A stretch of DNA of 42,454 nt from Actinomycetes bacterium (GTDB taxonomy: Bacteria > Actinomycetota > Acidimicrobiia > Acidimicrobiales > Palsa-688): contig JAJZAM010000006.1 of NCBI GenBank assembly GCA_021799445.1, positions 1 to 42,454 on the forward strand, in the 5' to 3' direction. Positions 24,876 through 32,091 of this stretch are shown piece after piece (position 1 is the stretch's first letter; each line of letters starts with the position of its first letter). The notes beneath the pieces are model-generated. The model did not search any database. It was not told the origin of the DNA and saw nothing but the letters and a program-made list of their open reading frames with translations. The position numbers were made by a program, and so were the translations under genes.

Positions 24876-25126
24876 CGCTTCACGCCCCGAACGGCACGGT
24901 TTCACCTCTAGCGGTAAGACGATGTCACTGGCCGTTCCATCGGGCCAACCCTTTCGTCGCGACGGCCGCGCTCGCCACGGTTGTGTCCGCCCAGTCGGGG
25001 GTCACCAAAATGTTCGCCCGGGACCTCGCCGCCGGGAATAACCCCGAGGCGATGTACACTAATGCGACCGTCGAGGCGGTTGCGGTCCACGGCTGCCGGG
25101 CCAGCCTCACCCTCGAGTTGTACTAG
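24872..25126 (+). CDS. Hypothetical protein at the end of the thioredoxin operon
   Basis: An 84-residue frame whose GTG overlaps the preceding stop (GTGA), the same junction type used throughout this operon. It has one modest hydrophobic segment (FVATAALATVVSA, about 28-40) and a C-terminal part, GNNPEAMYTNATVEAVAVHGC, with no family I recognise. The coupling supports translation, but the sequence alone is not convincing and it may be decayed. Confidence 0.35.
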   Translation: MTLHAPNGTVSPLAVRRCHWPFHRANPFVATAALATVVSAQSGVTKMFARDLAAGNNPEAMYTNATVEAVAVHGCRASLTLELY

Positions 25127-25379
25127 CCGGGCGGCCGCAGCTTGCACTACGTGTCCTCGTGAGTGAGGCCCTTCCACCGGGTCGCGCTATCCCAAGCCAG
25201 CCGACACGCGGCAGGATCGACGTCATTGCACGCCGGGAACCTAGCAGCGTTGGCGGTTACCCAGTACGCGCCGTGGCAGTTCGTCGGCGATAACCGTGTC
25301 GGTGGGGTGGACACACCGTGCGGGATCTAACGTCGGACGTCACTGCGCCGGCTCTTAGGGTGACGCCCACCCGGGCGGC

Positions 25380-25625
25380 GTGCGTCGAACCATGGCCGCT
25401 CTCGACGCCGAGCGGGCGGTGAGAGGAGTCGAGGTGACCGCCCCGGGACGCCTACTGGTCCACTATGAAAGTGCTTGGGTCGCCGTCGAGAAGCTGACCG
25501 AGGTTGCCCGTGACGCCTTGGAAGCCGACCCTCACAATCCCGCCCCGGTCACGTTGCGCTTCGGCACGCCACTAGCGCAGAACTCGAGCAGGGCGAGGCG
25601 GGTGGGGTCCGCTAGCCCCCGGTAG
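25380..25625 (+). CDS. Hypothetical small protein with weak HMA-like pattern
   Basis: An 81-residue frame from GTG 25380. The stretch RAVRGVEVTAPGRLLVHYES followed by AVEKLTEVARDALEA resembles the second half of degenerate heavy-metal-associated domains (GVxxVxxxPxTGRLLVHYD...LLxxVRxAL), without the metal-binding CxxC. It lies between the thioredoxin operon and the convergent merA gene. The 253 bp before it contain nothing I can identify. This could be a remnant of a metal-handling gene, and confidence is low. Confidence 0.3.
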   Translation: MRRTMAALDAERAVRGVEVTAPGRLLVHYESAWVAVEKLTEVARDALEADPHNPAPVTLRFGTPLAQNSSRARRVGSASPR

Positions 25626-25775
25626 AAGCGGGCGACAGTTCGCGCCCGGCGGGCTGTGCTGGGACGGCAGGCTCGGCTACCCGTGGAGCGGTCTGACGCT
25701 GGTTGGTTTCGAGGGCTGGCCGGGGCGGCGCGCCTGGGTCGCCGCGCCGGCGTCGGGAGGTGACGGTCGAGCTGG

Positions 25776-27161
25776 TTACGCTGCGCAGCATGACAGTTTG
25801 GCGACGTCGGTGCGAAATGACTGGGCTGCCAGTTTGATGCCTTCGGCCATGGTCAGGTAGGGAGCCCAGGTGGAGGCGAGCTGGTCGACGGTCATGCCCG
25901 CTTCTAGGGCGTAGGTGGCTGCGAGTATGGCATCCCCGGCGTTCGCGGCGGCTATGTGGATGCCGACTACCCTCCCGGTTCCGACTTCGGCGACGATCTT
26001 GACCACTCCGCGGGTGTCCCGGTTGACGATGGCCCGGGGCACGTAAGCCAAGGGGAGCACCCGGCAGGTGCAGTCGATGCCAGCCTCGGCCACCTGGGCG
26101 TCTGTGAGACCGACCGCGGCCAGGTTCGGGGTGGTGAAGGTCACCCTGGGCAGGTGGGAATAGTTAACCTTGCGTCCGGCGTTGCTGAATGCGTTGTCGA
26201 CGACCATCGCCCCGTGCGCGCCGGCGACGTACACGAACTGGGCTGCACCGGTGACGTCCCCGGCCGCCCAGATCCTCGGGTTGGTGCTGCGCAACGTGTC
26301 GTCGACCACAACTTCGCCCGCCCTGCCGGTCCTCACTCCCACAGCTTCGAGCCCGAGGCCGGCGGTGAGCGGCCGGCGGCCCGTGGCCATCAAGATCGCG
26401 TCGGCGCGCACCTCCCGGCCGTCGGCGACCCGGGCGACCACCCTGCCATCTTCGCTTGCCACACCCGCAAGGCTCGCGGATGTCCAGATGTCGACGCCCT
26501 CGTCTGCGAGCACGCCGGCGATCACCTCTGACAGCTCGGGCTCTTCGCCCGGAGCGAGACGGTCCAAAGCTTCGATCAACGTCACGGAGCTGCCGAGACG
26601 GGCGAAGGTCTGGCCCATCTCCAAACCAACGTAGTTGCCACCCACCACGATCAGCGAGCCCGGCAGCTCGGCGAGCTCCAGCGCGGTCGTCGAAGTCAGA
26701 TAACCGGTCTCCTCCAAGCCAGGTACCGGCGGAACCCACGGAGCCGCCCCCGACGCGATCAGATACTGCGCCGCCTCGATGCGTTCACCTTCGACAACCA
26801 ACGCCGGGCCGTCCACGAAACGGGCGTCACCGCGGAGGACCTCCCAGCCGTAATCAAGCGCGAGATCCTCGTACTTCTCCCGGCGTAACATCCCCACGAT
26901 CTCGGCCTTCCCGCCGATCAGCGCAGCCATGTTGGTCGGAGCCGCCGAAGCCACGACACCAGGGAAGCGGTCCTCGACGCTGACATGGCGCGCCTCGGCG
27001 GCGGCTAAAAGAGCCTTGGAGGGGATGCAGCCGACGTTCACGCACGTCCCTCCCATCGTGGACCGCTCGACCATGACCGCCCGCAAGCCCCTCGTAGTCG
27101 CGGCGATCGCCGCAGCGAAACCCGCCCCTCCCGAACCGATGATCGCCAAGTCATAAACCAT
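25776..27161 (-). CDS. merA: Mercuric reductase
   Basis: A 461-residue flavoprotein disulfide reductase that reduces Hg(II) to volatile Hg(0) with NADPH. The FAD motif is IIGSGGAGFAAAIAA. The redox-active pair is Cys40 and Cys45 in GGTCVNVGCIPSK, and an NAD(P) motif is IVVGGNYVGLEMGQTFARLG. The C-terminal vicinal cysteines (Cys458-Cys459, KLSCCAA) distinguish MerA from dihydrolipoamide dehydrogenases by passing Hg(II) to the active site of the partner subunit. There is no N-terminal metal-binding (HMA) domain, as in many actinobacterial forms. ATG 27161 is chosen because AAGGGAG lies 6 nt upstream; an upstream ATG at 27203 has no such site. No merR lies next to it. Confidence 0.95.
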   Translation of the reverse strand: MVYDLAIIGSGGAGFAAAIAATTRGLRAVMVERSTMGGTCVNVGCIPSKALLAAAEARHVSVEDRFPGVVASAAPTNMAALIGGKAEIVGMLRREKYEDLALDYGWEVLRGDARFVDGPALVVEGERIEAAQYLIASGAAPWVPPVPGLEETGYLTSTTALELAELPGSLIVVGGNYVGLEMGQTFARLGSSVTLIEALDRLAPGEEPELSEVIAGVLADEGVDIWTSASLAGVASEDGRVVARVADGREVRADAILMATGRRPLTAGLGLEAVGVRTGRAGEVVVDDTLRSTNPRIWAAGDVTGAAQFVYVAGAHGAMVVDNAFSNAGRKVNYSHLPRVTFTTPNLAAVGLTDAQVAEAGIDCTCRVLPLAYVPRAIVNRDTRGVVKIVAEVGTGRVVGIHIAAANAGDAILAATYALEAGMTVDQLASTWAPYLTMAEGIKLAAQSFRTDVAKLSCCAA

Positions 27162-27200
27162 GAGTCGCTCCCTTGAATTAGTGATTGATATTCGAATAAA
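27162..27200 (-). promoter_or_regulatory. merA ribosome-binding site and palindromic candidate operator
   Basis: The perfect palindrome TATTCGAATA (27189-27198) lies in an AT-rich stretch 28 bp before the merA start. AT-rich dyads with TTCGAA or TTGAA cores are typical of ArsR/SmtB-family operators, and some actinobacterial mer operons are controlled by ArsR-type regulators. TAGTAT just upstream on the minus strand could be a -10 element. Confidence 0.5.
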
Positions 27201-27203
27201 CAA

Positions 27204-27539
27204 ATACTAGCATCTTTGTGTCTTTGGGCTGAGGGGAGGCTCTCTCATGTCGGCGACAGTTGGGCCAGGTCGGGTGGTCTCAGGTCAGGAGCAAAAGGTC
27301 CCTCGGGGATGACAGCGAGAGCGGTCAAGTTGAGATGGCAAAAGACTGCGCCGAAGTCGGCCACTCTCTTCGACCACGCCGAGTGCGTGGTTTGCTCGTT
27401 GCAGCCGGCCTCACCAGGTCGTTCTACGACGCTAAGTCAGCCAGAGGTGAGCGGAGTTGAGACGGCTGTCTAGGCTGCGAAGTGTCGTGTCCAGCGCTCC
27501 GGGTTAGTCGCCAACCGCGAATCGAGACCACAAGTAGAC
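27204..27539. other. Region without supported genes
   Basis: About 336 bp between the merA promoter and the decayed GNAT toxin. Several short frames exist on the plus strand but none has a recognisable domain. An antitoxin of the DUF1778 type, expected upstream of a TacT-like toxin, was looked for here and not seen. Confidence 0.4.
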
Positions 27540-28033
27540 GTGTACTGCCAACAGGAGTACAAAATCGTCTGTCTGAGAGTCGTTCCGAACGGTTTGTCGT
27601 GCGGTAAGTCGGAGCTCGATTAGTGGCTGCTCAAGCGTGCGCTGGTAAATCAAGCCAATGGGGCGGCCAAGACACATGTAGTCGAAGCCGATGGCCGAGT
27701 CGTCGGCTACTTCTCACTGGCAAGCATCGCTGTCGCACACCAGGACGTCAAAGGACGCGTCCGGCGCAACATGCCAAACCCAATCCCACCGTCTTACTGG
27801 CACGTTTTGCGATCGACCAGCAACACCAGGGCCAAGGTTTGGGATCGGCGATGCTCGCCGCAGCGGTAGAGACCGCCAGGGAGGCAGCCGAGCGGATCGG
27901 TATCGCATGCATGATCGTCCACGCCAGACACGAGGACGCCCGCAACTTCTACCTCCACCACGACTTCGACCCGTCCCCTACGGATCCGATGCACCTGATC
28001 CTGCTATTCAAGGACCTGCCTCCCGAGGGCTGA
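27540..28033 (+). pseudogene. TacT-like GNAT acetyltransferase toxin, nonsense and frameshift
   Basis: Read through two lesions, the sequence matches the aminoacyl-tRNA acetylating TacT/AtaT type of GNAT toxin. It begins near LSCGKSELD, where TAG at 27621 interrupts the usual ELDxWL motif, and continues WLLKRALVNQANGAAKTHVV, GRVVGYFSLASIAVA and RVRRNMPNPIP. Then one base is missing at about 27785 and the next frame gives TVLLARFAIDQQHQGQGLG (the acetyl-CoA loop QGQGLG), MIVHARHEDARNFYLHHDF, and PSPTDPMHLILLFKDL at the end. Intact relatives inhibit translation by acetylating the amino acid on charged tRNA and are paired with a DUF1778 antitoxin. None is visible here and the toxin is dead as written. 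Confidence 0.8.
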
Positions 28034-28476
28034 GAATCCGCGCTCGACGGATAGCAAATCCCTGCCACCGGCGTATCTCTAGGGTCGCATGGAACCGCAA
28101 CACACGACCCAGGACCAAGCTGCCGAAAACTGCACTGATAGGTGTTGAGCCGTGCCGCGTTGTCGAGGTGGTCTCAGCGGCGCGACGCTCCTCCAGCGCG
28201 TCGATCGTCCAGATCGTTGGCGGACGGCCACGTGCTCGTCACATCAGAAAGATTGCCTGAGGTCTGCAGTAACTCCGTGAGCGTCGCGCGTGGAGGTGCT
28301 AAGTACGCAGTACAAAAAGTTGTTTCCCCGTAGGAACGCTCGGTGGCGTCCCTCCCTGGGCCTTTTCTACTGCTGCACATTCGCAATGGGCGGCGATGAG
28401 GTCGATGTTATCGGCGGGTTGCTCCACAGTCCCCAGATTCCGACCTGGCTGTCGGTCGCGCCGGCACAGCTCGCTT
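28034..28476. other. Region without supported genes
   Basis: About 440 bp between the TacT remnant and the 3' end of the SRPBCC gene. Short frames occur on both strands but none shows a domain, a good start or consistent codon use. It is probably decayed DNA. Confidence 0.4.
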
Positions 28477-28920
28477 TCAAGTGGCGTTGGGGAGGCCTTG
28501 GCCTTTCGTGATGAGTGGGCGGAGGCTGTCGTTGAGGTAGTAGCTCCAAGCACTCGAACAGTCTTTGTAGCATTCAAGCGCAGGGACTAGTCCTTTGTGG
28601 GTGAAACGGACTTCGGTCTGTCCCTCCCGGGGTGAGATTTCAAACTCGATTTCTGTACCTGTCCACTCGTGCGGGTCGCTCGTAAAGTTGAGGGAGGAGT
28701 CAACTACCAGCCATGTGACTGTCTCTCCGGGTTGGAGTTTGGTGATCTGTTGTTTCGAGTAGTGAAGGTCTTCGTGGCGATAGACAAACTGGGCTCCGAG
28801 TGAGTCGGTAGTTCCCTCGACAGTGCCCGACCACCATCGTCTCACATCGGTAATCGCATCGAAGACCTCAGTCGGATTCCGGTCAACCAGGAAGGTAGCG
28901 GTGAAGCTCTCAGCGCTCAT
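28477..28920 (-). CDS. SRPBCC/AHSA1-family protein
   Basis: A 147-residue START-like fold protein of the AHSA1 group, which has a hydrophobic ligand cavity; members act in stress responses or in binding small lipophilic molecules. Typical features are ATFLVDRNPTEVFDAITDVRRWW at the N-terminus (in adjoining parts) and TEVRFTHKGLVPALECYKDC with SSAWSYYLNDSLRPLITKG at the C-terminus. ATG 28920 is preceded by GGAGGA with 7-nt spacing, so it is preferred over ATG 28953. It is divergent from an HxlR-type regulator, a common arrangement in which the regulator controls both genes. Confidence 0.88.
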   Translation of the reverse strand: MSAESFTATFLVDRNPTEVFDAITDVRRWWSGTVEGTTDSLGAQFVYRHEDLHYSKQQITKLQPGETVTWLVVDSSLNFTSDPHEWTGTEIEFEISPREGQTEVRFTHKGLVPALECYKDCSSAWSYYLNDSLRPLITKGQGLPNAT

Positions 28921-28946
28921 GTTCAACTCCTCCGATTTAGTCGCGT

Positions 28947-28992
28947 GATACAACTAACAAAGAATAGAGCAGCTGGTTCTATGATGCAACTA
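28947..28992. promoter_or_regulatory. Direct repeat GATRCAACTA in the divergent promoter region
   Basis: GATACAACTA (28947-28956) and GATGCAACTA (28983-28992) lie 36 bp apart between the SRPBCC and HxlR genes. They are good candidates for HxlR binding sites. TACTAT at 28991-28996 may be the -10 of the regulator gene. Confidence 0.5.
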
Positions 28993-29012
28993 CTATGTTA
29001 AGCTCTGGGGGC

Positions 29013-29501
29013 ATGTTGGGAAATCGCTATGAACGCGAGATCTGTTCCGCAGCTCGTAGTCTGGAGGTGGTCGGCGAGCGTTGGAGCTTGCTGATAATCC
29101 GGGACGCCCTCTTTGCGGGAGTGAGTCGCTTCAGCGACTTCGCTCGACGACTCGGTATGGCTAGGAACATCCTCGCCGCTAGGCTGGAGTCGTTCGTCGA
29201 GGCTGGGATCATGGAACGTAGGAGTTCGGACGACTCTGCTTATGATCAGTATTTTCTAACTGACAAAGGTCGGGATTTAGCTCCGATCATCGTGGCGTTG
29301 ACCAAGTGGGGAGACAAGTGGCAAGCCCCAAACGGGCCTCCGATTATTTATCGCCACGTAGCCTGCGGGACTGAGGTGGAACAGTACGTGCAGTGCCCAA
29401 GGTGCAACTACAACGTAAAGCCTGACGAGCTAGGTGTGACTCGTGGCCCGGGCTTTGGGTCCGGGCCCTTAGCTAATCGTTGGGCGTTAGGCCGCCATTG
29501 A
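29013..29501 (+). CDS. HxlR-family transcriptional regulator
   Basis: A 162-residue winged-helix regulator. It has the family hallmarks NRYEREICSAARSLEVVGERW, SLLIIRDALFAGVSRFSDFARR and LGMARNILAARLESFVEAGI, then YFLTDKGRDLAPIIVALTKW. The C-terminal part has four cysteines (VACGTEV, QCPRCNYN) that could bind a metal or react with oxidants or electrophiles, as in redox-sensing relatives. ATG 29013 fits the usual family N-terminus (MLGNRYE); an in-frame ATG at 28995 would overlap the -10 element. It is divergent from the SRPBCC gene and probably controls that gene and itself. Confidence 0.9.
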   Translation: MLGNRYEREICSAARSLEVVGERWSLLIIRDALFAGVSRFSDFARRLGMARNILAARLESFVEAGIMERRSSDDSAYDQYFLTDKGRDLAPIIVALTKWGDKWQAPNGPPIIYRHVACGTEVEQYVQCPRCNYNVKPDELGVTRGPGFGSGPLANRWALGRH

Positions 29502-29618
29502 CACGGTCGGCCTTCCGCAGATGGTAGGCAGTCAACGCAAGAGAAACGTATCCTGAGCAGGACATACGTATGCGACGGCCGGCCAGGTCGTGTTACTACA
29601 GGACCGGAGGGTCCCTGG

Positions 29619-29846
29619 TCAGGGAGCTGAGGCCCGCTCCGGGTCGGCGGTCGGCGTGAAGTCGAAGAAGCGGGGTGGCTCGCCGAGCTTGAGCGTGCCG
29701 AGGATGCGGCGCTGACCCGGCGTGAGCTCGCTTCGCTGGGAGACGGTGCCTTTGGAGGTTGTCATCGTGACGAGGTGCATCCGGTCGAGCTCGTTTCGGA
29801 TGTTGCGCCAGGTGTCTGTGACTTCAACTTCGGCGACACGCATCAA
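29619..29846 (-). pseudogene. Transposase fragment, C-terminal (IS1634-like)
   Basis: About 75 codons giving TWRNIRNELDRMHLVTM, GTVSQRSELTPGQRRIL and LGEPPRFFDFTP, the C-terminal pattern of IS1634-type DDE transposases. The catalytic core is absent. It directly adjoins an N-terminal transposase fragment in another frame, so together they form a deleted remnant. A short stem (GGACC...GGTCC, 29601-29614) follows. Confidence 0.6.
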
Positions 29847-30186
29847 CAGACTTCTTCAGGTTCAACCCGACGTTGGCCCGCCCCGGGGCGTCGCCCAAAT
29901 CCACCAGCCCGTCGACCAACTCCCTCACACCAAGGCGCCCCGCCAAGCTCATCGGTAGAACCAGGCCCCCGTTAGTGACCGCGTTGTCGTCGTCGAAGAC
30001 CACCTCCATGCGCTCCAGAACCTGCAATGATCTCTGCATCGAAAAGGTGCCTCCGACCTTGGGCCAAATAGTCGCTTCGCAACCGCTATTATCCCAGTTC
30101 AGGGCTCCGTTTCCGCGGACGGTCGAAAGCGCTAGGGCCACCAAATCAGTGGATCCAGGCTTAGCTGGAATGCTCTTTTTTGCCAA
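29824..30186 (-). pseudogene. Transposase fragment, N-terminal (IS1380-like)
   Basis: The part reading ERMEVVFDDDNAVTNGGLVL, then LAGRLGVRELVDGLVDLGDA and PGRANVG resembles the N-terminal domain of IS1380-type transposases. After about residue 110 the similarity stops and the frame ends. The catalytic domain is missing. It joins a C-terminal fragment at about 29847. The two ends may come from one element with an internal deletion or from two different elements. Confidence 0.6.
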
Positions 30187-30195
30187 CGTCAGCTG

Positions 30196-30573
30196 TTACA
30201 CGCTGACGATTGCGAGATCATTGTCGAGGCGGCGGATATCGTCGGGATCCGAGGTGATCACTCGACCATGATGACTCCGTGCGGCGATGACCACGGAGGC
30301 GTCGACGATGTCTGAGATGCCAGTTGTCCCGCACAGCTGTCCAGCGGCCCGAGCAGCGTGATCGTCGAGGGCGAGTACCGTGCAGATCTGCGAGCCCAGA
30401 AGCCGGGCCAAGCGCGTCTGGCGTCGACCGTCCCTCCATGTTTGGGCTACTACGCCGGCGGGCACGACTAGGGGGTCGTGGTGTTTGAGCGCCCGAGCCA
30501 CGATTGCCACCACGAAGCGGTCGTTTCGCTCGAAAGCGATGAGTGCACCGGCGTCGAGGATCGCTGTGCTCAC
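30196..30573 (-). CDS. vapC: PIN-domain ribonuclease toxin (VapC-like)
   Basis: A 125-residue PIN-domain protein. The acidic metal-binding residues are in ILDAGALIAFER (Asp7, Glu15), ISDIVDASVVIAA and ITSDPDDIRRL. VapC toxins cleave tRNA or rRNA using Mg2+ or Mn2+ and are neutralised by a partner antitoxin. The gene overlaps the antitoxin gene by 4 bp (ATGA-type junction) on the minus strand. A perfect 7-bp stem (CGTCAGC/GCTGACG, 30187-30208) overlaps the stop codon, without a T-run that would make it a clear terminator. Confidence 0.92.
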   Translation of the reverse strand: MSTAILDAGALIAFERNDRFVVAIVARALKHHDPLVVPAGVVAQTWRDGRRQTRLARLLGSQICTVLALDDHAARAAGQLCGTTGISDIVDASVVIAARSHHGRVITSDPDDIRRLDNDLAIVSV

Positions 30574-30800
30574 CGGCCGAGTGCCTCGTCGGCGGCCTGG
30601 GTTTCCTCGTCCGTTAGGGGACCACCGGTCTCGGCGAGCATTTCGTCGAGAAGAGAGGCGAGGTCATCAAGCTTTGTCTGCTCTTCGAGGGCATGAGCTA
30701 CGTAGGCGCTAACGCTCGTGGCTCGACCTTCGGCCACTGCGTGCTGTGCATGTGCGACGAGCTCCGGCGGGAGGCTAACAGCAATTTTAACACTAGTCAT
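30570..30800 (-). CDS. vapB: Ribbon-helix-helix antitoxin (VapB-like)
   Basis: A 76-residue antitoxin. VKIAVSLPPELVAHAQHAVA and SVSAYVAHALEE form a ribbon-helix-helix DNA-binding fold. The acidic C-terminal half (LDDLASLLDEMLAETGGPLT) would wrap the toxin. Two ATGs are possible, 30812 and 30800; the second begins just before the first strand as in relatives. No ribosome-binding site is at the right distance, but AT-rich -10-like sequence lies a few bases upstream, so a leaderless mRNA is possible. It precedes and overlaps the PIN toxin gene. Confidence 0.85.
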   Translation of the reverse strand: MTSVKIAVSLPPELVAHAQHAVAEGRATSVSAYVAHALEEQTKLDDLASLLDEMLAETGGPLTDEETQAADEALGR

Positions 30801-30840
30801 ACCATTGATCATACTATCTAGAGCTGCTTCCTCCGATGGG

Positions 30841-30852
30841 TCGTAGCTACGA
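30841..30852. promoter_or_regulatory. 12-bp palindrome upstream of vapB, candidate operator
   Basis: TCGTAGCTACGA is a perfect palindrome about 30-40 bp before the VapB-like start. VapBC complexes usually autoregulate through such sites. Confidence 0.45.
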
Positions 30853-30869
30853 GAGGTTCCCCCTCCGCG

Positions 30870-30905
30870 ATATAGTCTCGATAACCCACATTATCGAGAC
30901 TATAT
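30870..30905. repeat. Dif-like site 1: perfect 15-bp inverted repeat with 6-bp spacer
   Basis: ATATAGTCTCGATAA, spacer CCCACA, TTATCGAGACTATAT. The arms are perfectly complementary. The inner layout (11-bp arms ending ATAA and starting TTAT around a 6-bp centre) is that of XerCD/dif recombination sites. It lies between the divergent VapBC and Xre-RES pairs. A degenerate copy with the same spacing lies at 32092-32119 before the tyrosine recombinase gene. It could instead be an operator; there is no T-run for a terminator. Confidence 0.65.
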
Positions 30906-31083
30906 TGGTCCAGCACTGCCGCCCCAGGGGCCACTCATACAACGAAACTCCGAAAGCTCCGCGTCACTGACCGACACGCTGGTGGCGGCCTAAGGCGGGT
31001 GGCCCGCCGCACGGCACGCCCTGGAGGCCCCCTCCGCAGGGACACCACCTATAGCTCCGAAACGGCGAGCAGACCTCTGCCTA

Positions 31084-31122
31084 GCCCAATGAGATTCGTT
31101 GGGCGGGAACTATGCTGTTTGT
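31084..31122 (+). promoter_or_regulatory. Inverted repeat and leaderless-type promoter of the Xre-RES operon
   Basis: GCCCAA (31084-31089) and TTGGGC (31099-31104) form an inverted repeat with a 9-bp centre. TATGCT at 31110-31115 lies 7 bp before ATG 31123, the spacing expected for a leaderless transcript. The repeat probably binds the antitoxin for autoregulation. Confidence 0.5.
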
Positions 31123-31509
31123 ATGCCAGCCCGTGCCGCTAGGACCGCCACCGAACCCAAGGTTCGCTTCGAAGGTTTCAACGCAGGTATCGAAGCAAAA
31201 GTCGACCGGCTAGTGGCCGTGTACGGTGTCAACGGCCTCGCCTCTCTGCTCGTCGTTTCCGCGTCCCAGCCCACCCGGTGGCGCCAGGGCAAGGAACGCC
31301 CAGGCGAAACGGCGACCGGGCGGCTATTGGCCTTGGAGTACCTGACGTCGCGGCTCGCTGAGGTGTTCACTGCTCGCCAGGCCCAGGCCTGGCTGACCAG
31401 CCCCAATCCCTATCTGGGGGGGTCGACTCCCGCCCAAGTTTTCACCGACTTCGGCGGCCCGGCTGTCGAGGTGGCTATCTCCGCCGTCGAAGTCGGAGCC
31501 GCTGTATAG
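31123..31509 (+). CDS. Xre/MbcA/ParS-type antitoxin (DUF2384)
   Basis: A 128-residue protein of the antitoxin family paired with RES toxins. The N-terminal part (VDRLVAVYGVNGLASLLVVS, ASQPTRWRQGKE) is the helix-turn-helix-like region. The C-terminus has TARQAQAWLTSPNPYLGGST and PAQVFTDFGG, the conserved NPYLGG.P core of the MbcA/ParS domain that blocks the toxin's NAD site. The ATG at 31123 is preceded by a -10-like element only, with no ribosome-binding site. It is followed after 3 bp by the RES toxin gene, with a hairpin across the junction. Confidence 0.88.
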   Translation: MPARAARTATEPKVRFEGFNAGIEAKVDRLVAVYGVNGLASLLVVSASQPTRWRQGKERPGETATGRLLALEYLTSRLAEVFTARQAQAWLTSPNPYLGGSTPAQVFTDFGGPAVEVAISAVEVGAAV

Positions 31510-31524
31510 GCGGTGCGCCTATAC
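31504..31524 (+). promoter_or_regulatory. Perfect 9-bp hairpin across the antitoxin stop and toxin start
   Basis: GTATAGGCG, loop GTG, CGCCTATAC. The antitoxin stop codon TAG (31507-31509) is in the 5' arm and the toxin start codon GTG (31513-31515) is exactly the loop. It is likely to couple toxin translation to termination of antitoxin translation. Confidence 0.65.
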
Positions 31525-32070
31525 CGGGTTTGCCCAATCGATCCCGCCGCAGCGAGAGGAAACCCGTATCATCCCGGGTTCGTTCCCCGGTCCACCGGAC
31601 AGCACCGCGTCGACAACCCCGACCGCTACAACACGCTGTACCTGGCGGGCTGCCCCGCAGGGGCTGTCGCAGAACGTTTCGGTGCTTTCGCCCACTGGGG
31701 CGACTGGCTGCTGGAACACCCGAGAGGCTTCACCGCCCGGCTGATCACCTTCGACCTGTCCGACGACCGTCGAGTGCTCGACCTCGACAGCCCTGACGAG
31801 CTAGCGGCCAGAATGCTGCGCCCGTCGCGGGTAGTGACCCGTGACCGGACCACCACCCAGGCTTGGGCCGCCCGCGTACACGACGAGGCTCGCTGGTTTG
31901 GGGTGTCATGGTGGTCGTTCTACAATCCGGAGTGGACGGCCTGCGGGCTGTGGAGCCCGCCGGACGCGACCACCGTCGAGGGACTCGCAGTGGTGCACGT
32001 CGAAACGTTGGACGGCGACCATCCGGCCGTCGTCGAAGCTGGCCGCTGCCTCCTCCGGCGCTGGACCTGA
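31513..32070 (+). CDS. RES-domain toxin (MbcT-like NAD+ phosphorylase/glycohydrolase family)
   Basis: A 185-residue RES-domain protein. It starts MRLYRVCPID, with R, E and S family residues in RYNTLYLAGCPAGAVAERFG and later in WAARVHDEARWFGVSWWSF. Family members such as M. tuberculosis MbcT deplete cellular NAD+. The GTG start at 31513 lies 3 bp after the antitoxin stop, lacks a ribosome-binding site and is inside a hairpin loop, so translation probably depends on ribosomes finishing the antitoxin. The pair lies between two dif-like sites and just upstream of a tyrosine recombinase gene. Confidence 0.9.
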   Translation: MRLYRVCPIDPAAARGNPYHPGFVPRSTGQHRVDNPDRYNTLYLAGCPAGAVAERFGAFAHWGDWLLEHPRGFTARLITFDLSDDRRVLDLDSPDELAARMLRPSRVVTRDRTTTQAWAARVHDEARWFGVSWWSFYNPEWTACGLWSPPDATTVEGLAVVHVETLDGDHPAVVEAGRCLLRRWT

Positions 32071-32091
32071 CTCGACGAGGCTTAGGTATGA

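Noticed and set aside
30187-30208. Stem CGTCAGC/GCTGACG as vapC terminator
   Set aside because: It overlaps the stop codon and is not followed by a T-run in the direction of transcription.
30870-30905. Perfect inverted repeat as a bidirectional terminator
   Set aside because: The stem is AT-rich, no T-run follows on either strand, and it lies between divergent promoters rather than after gene ends.
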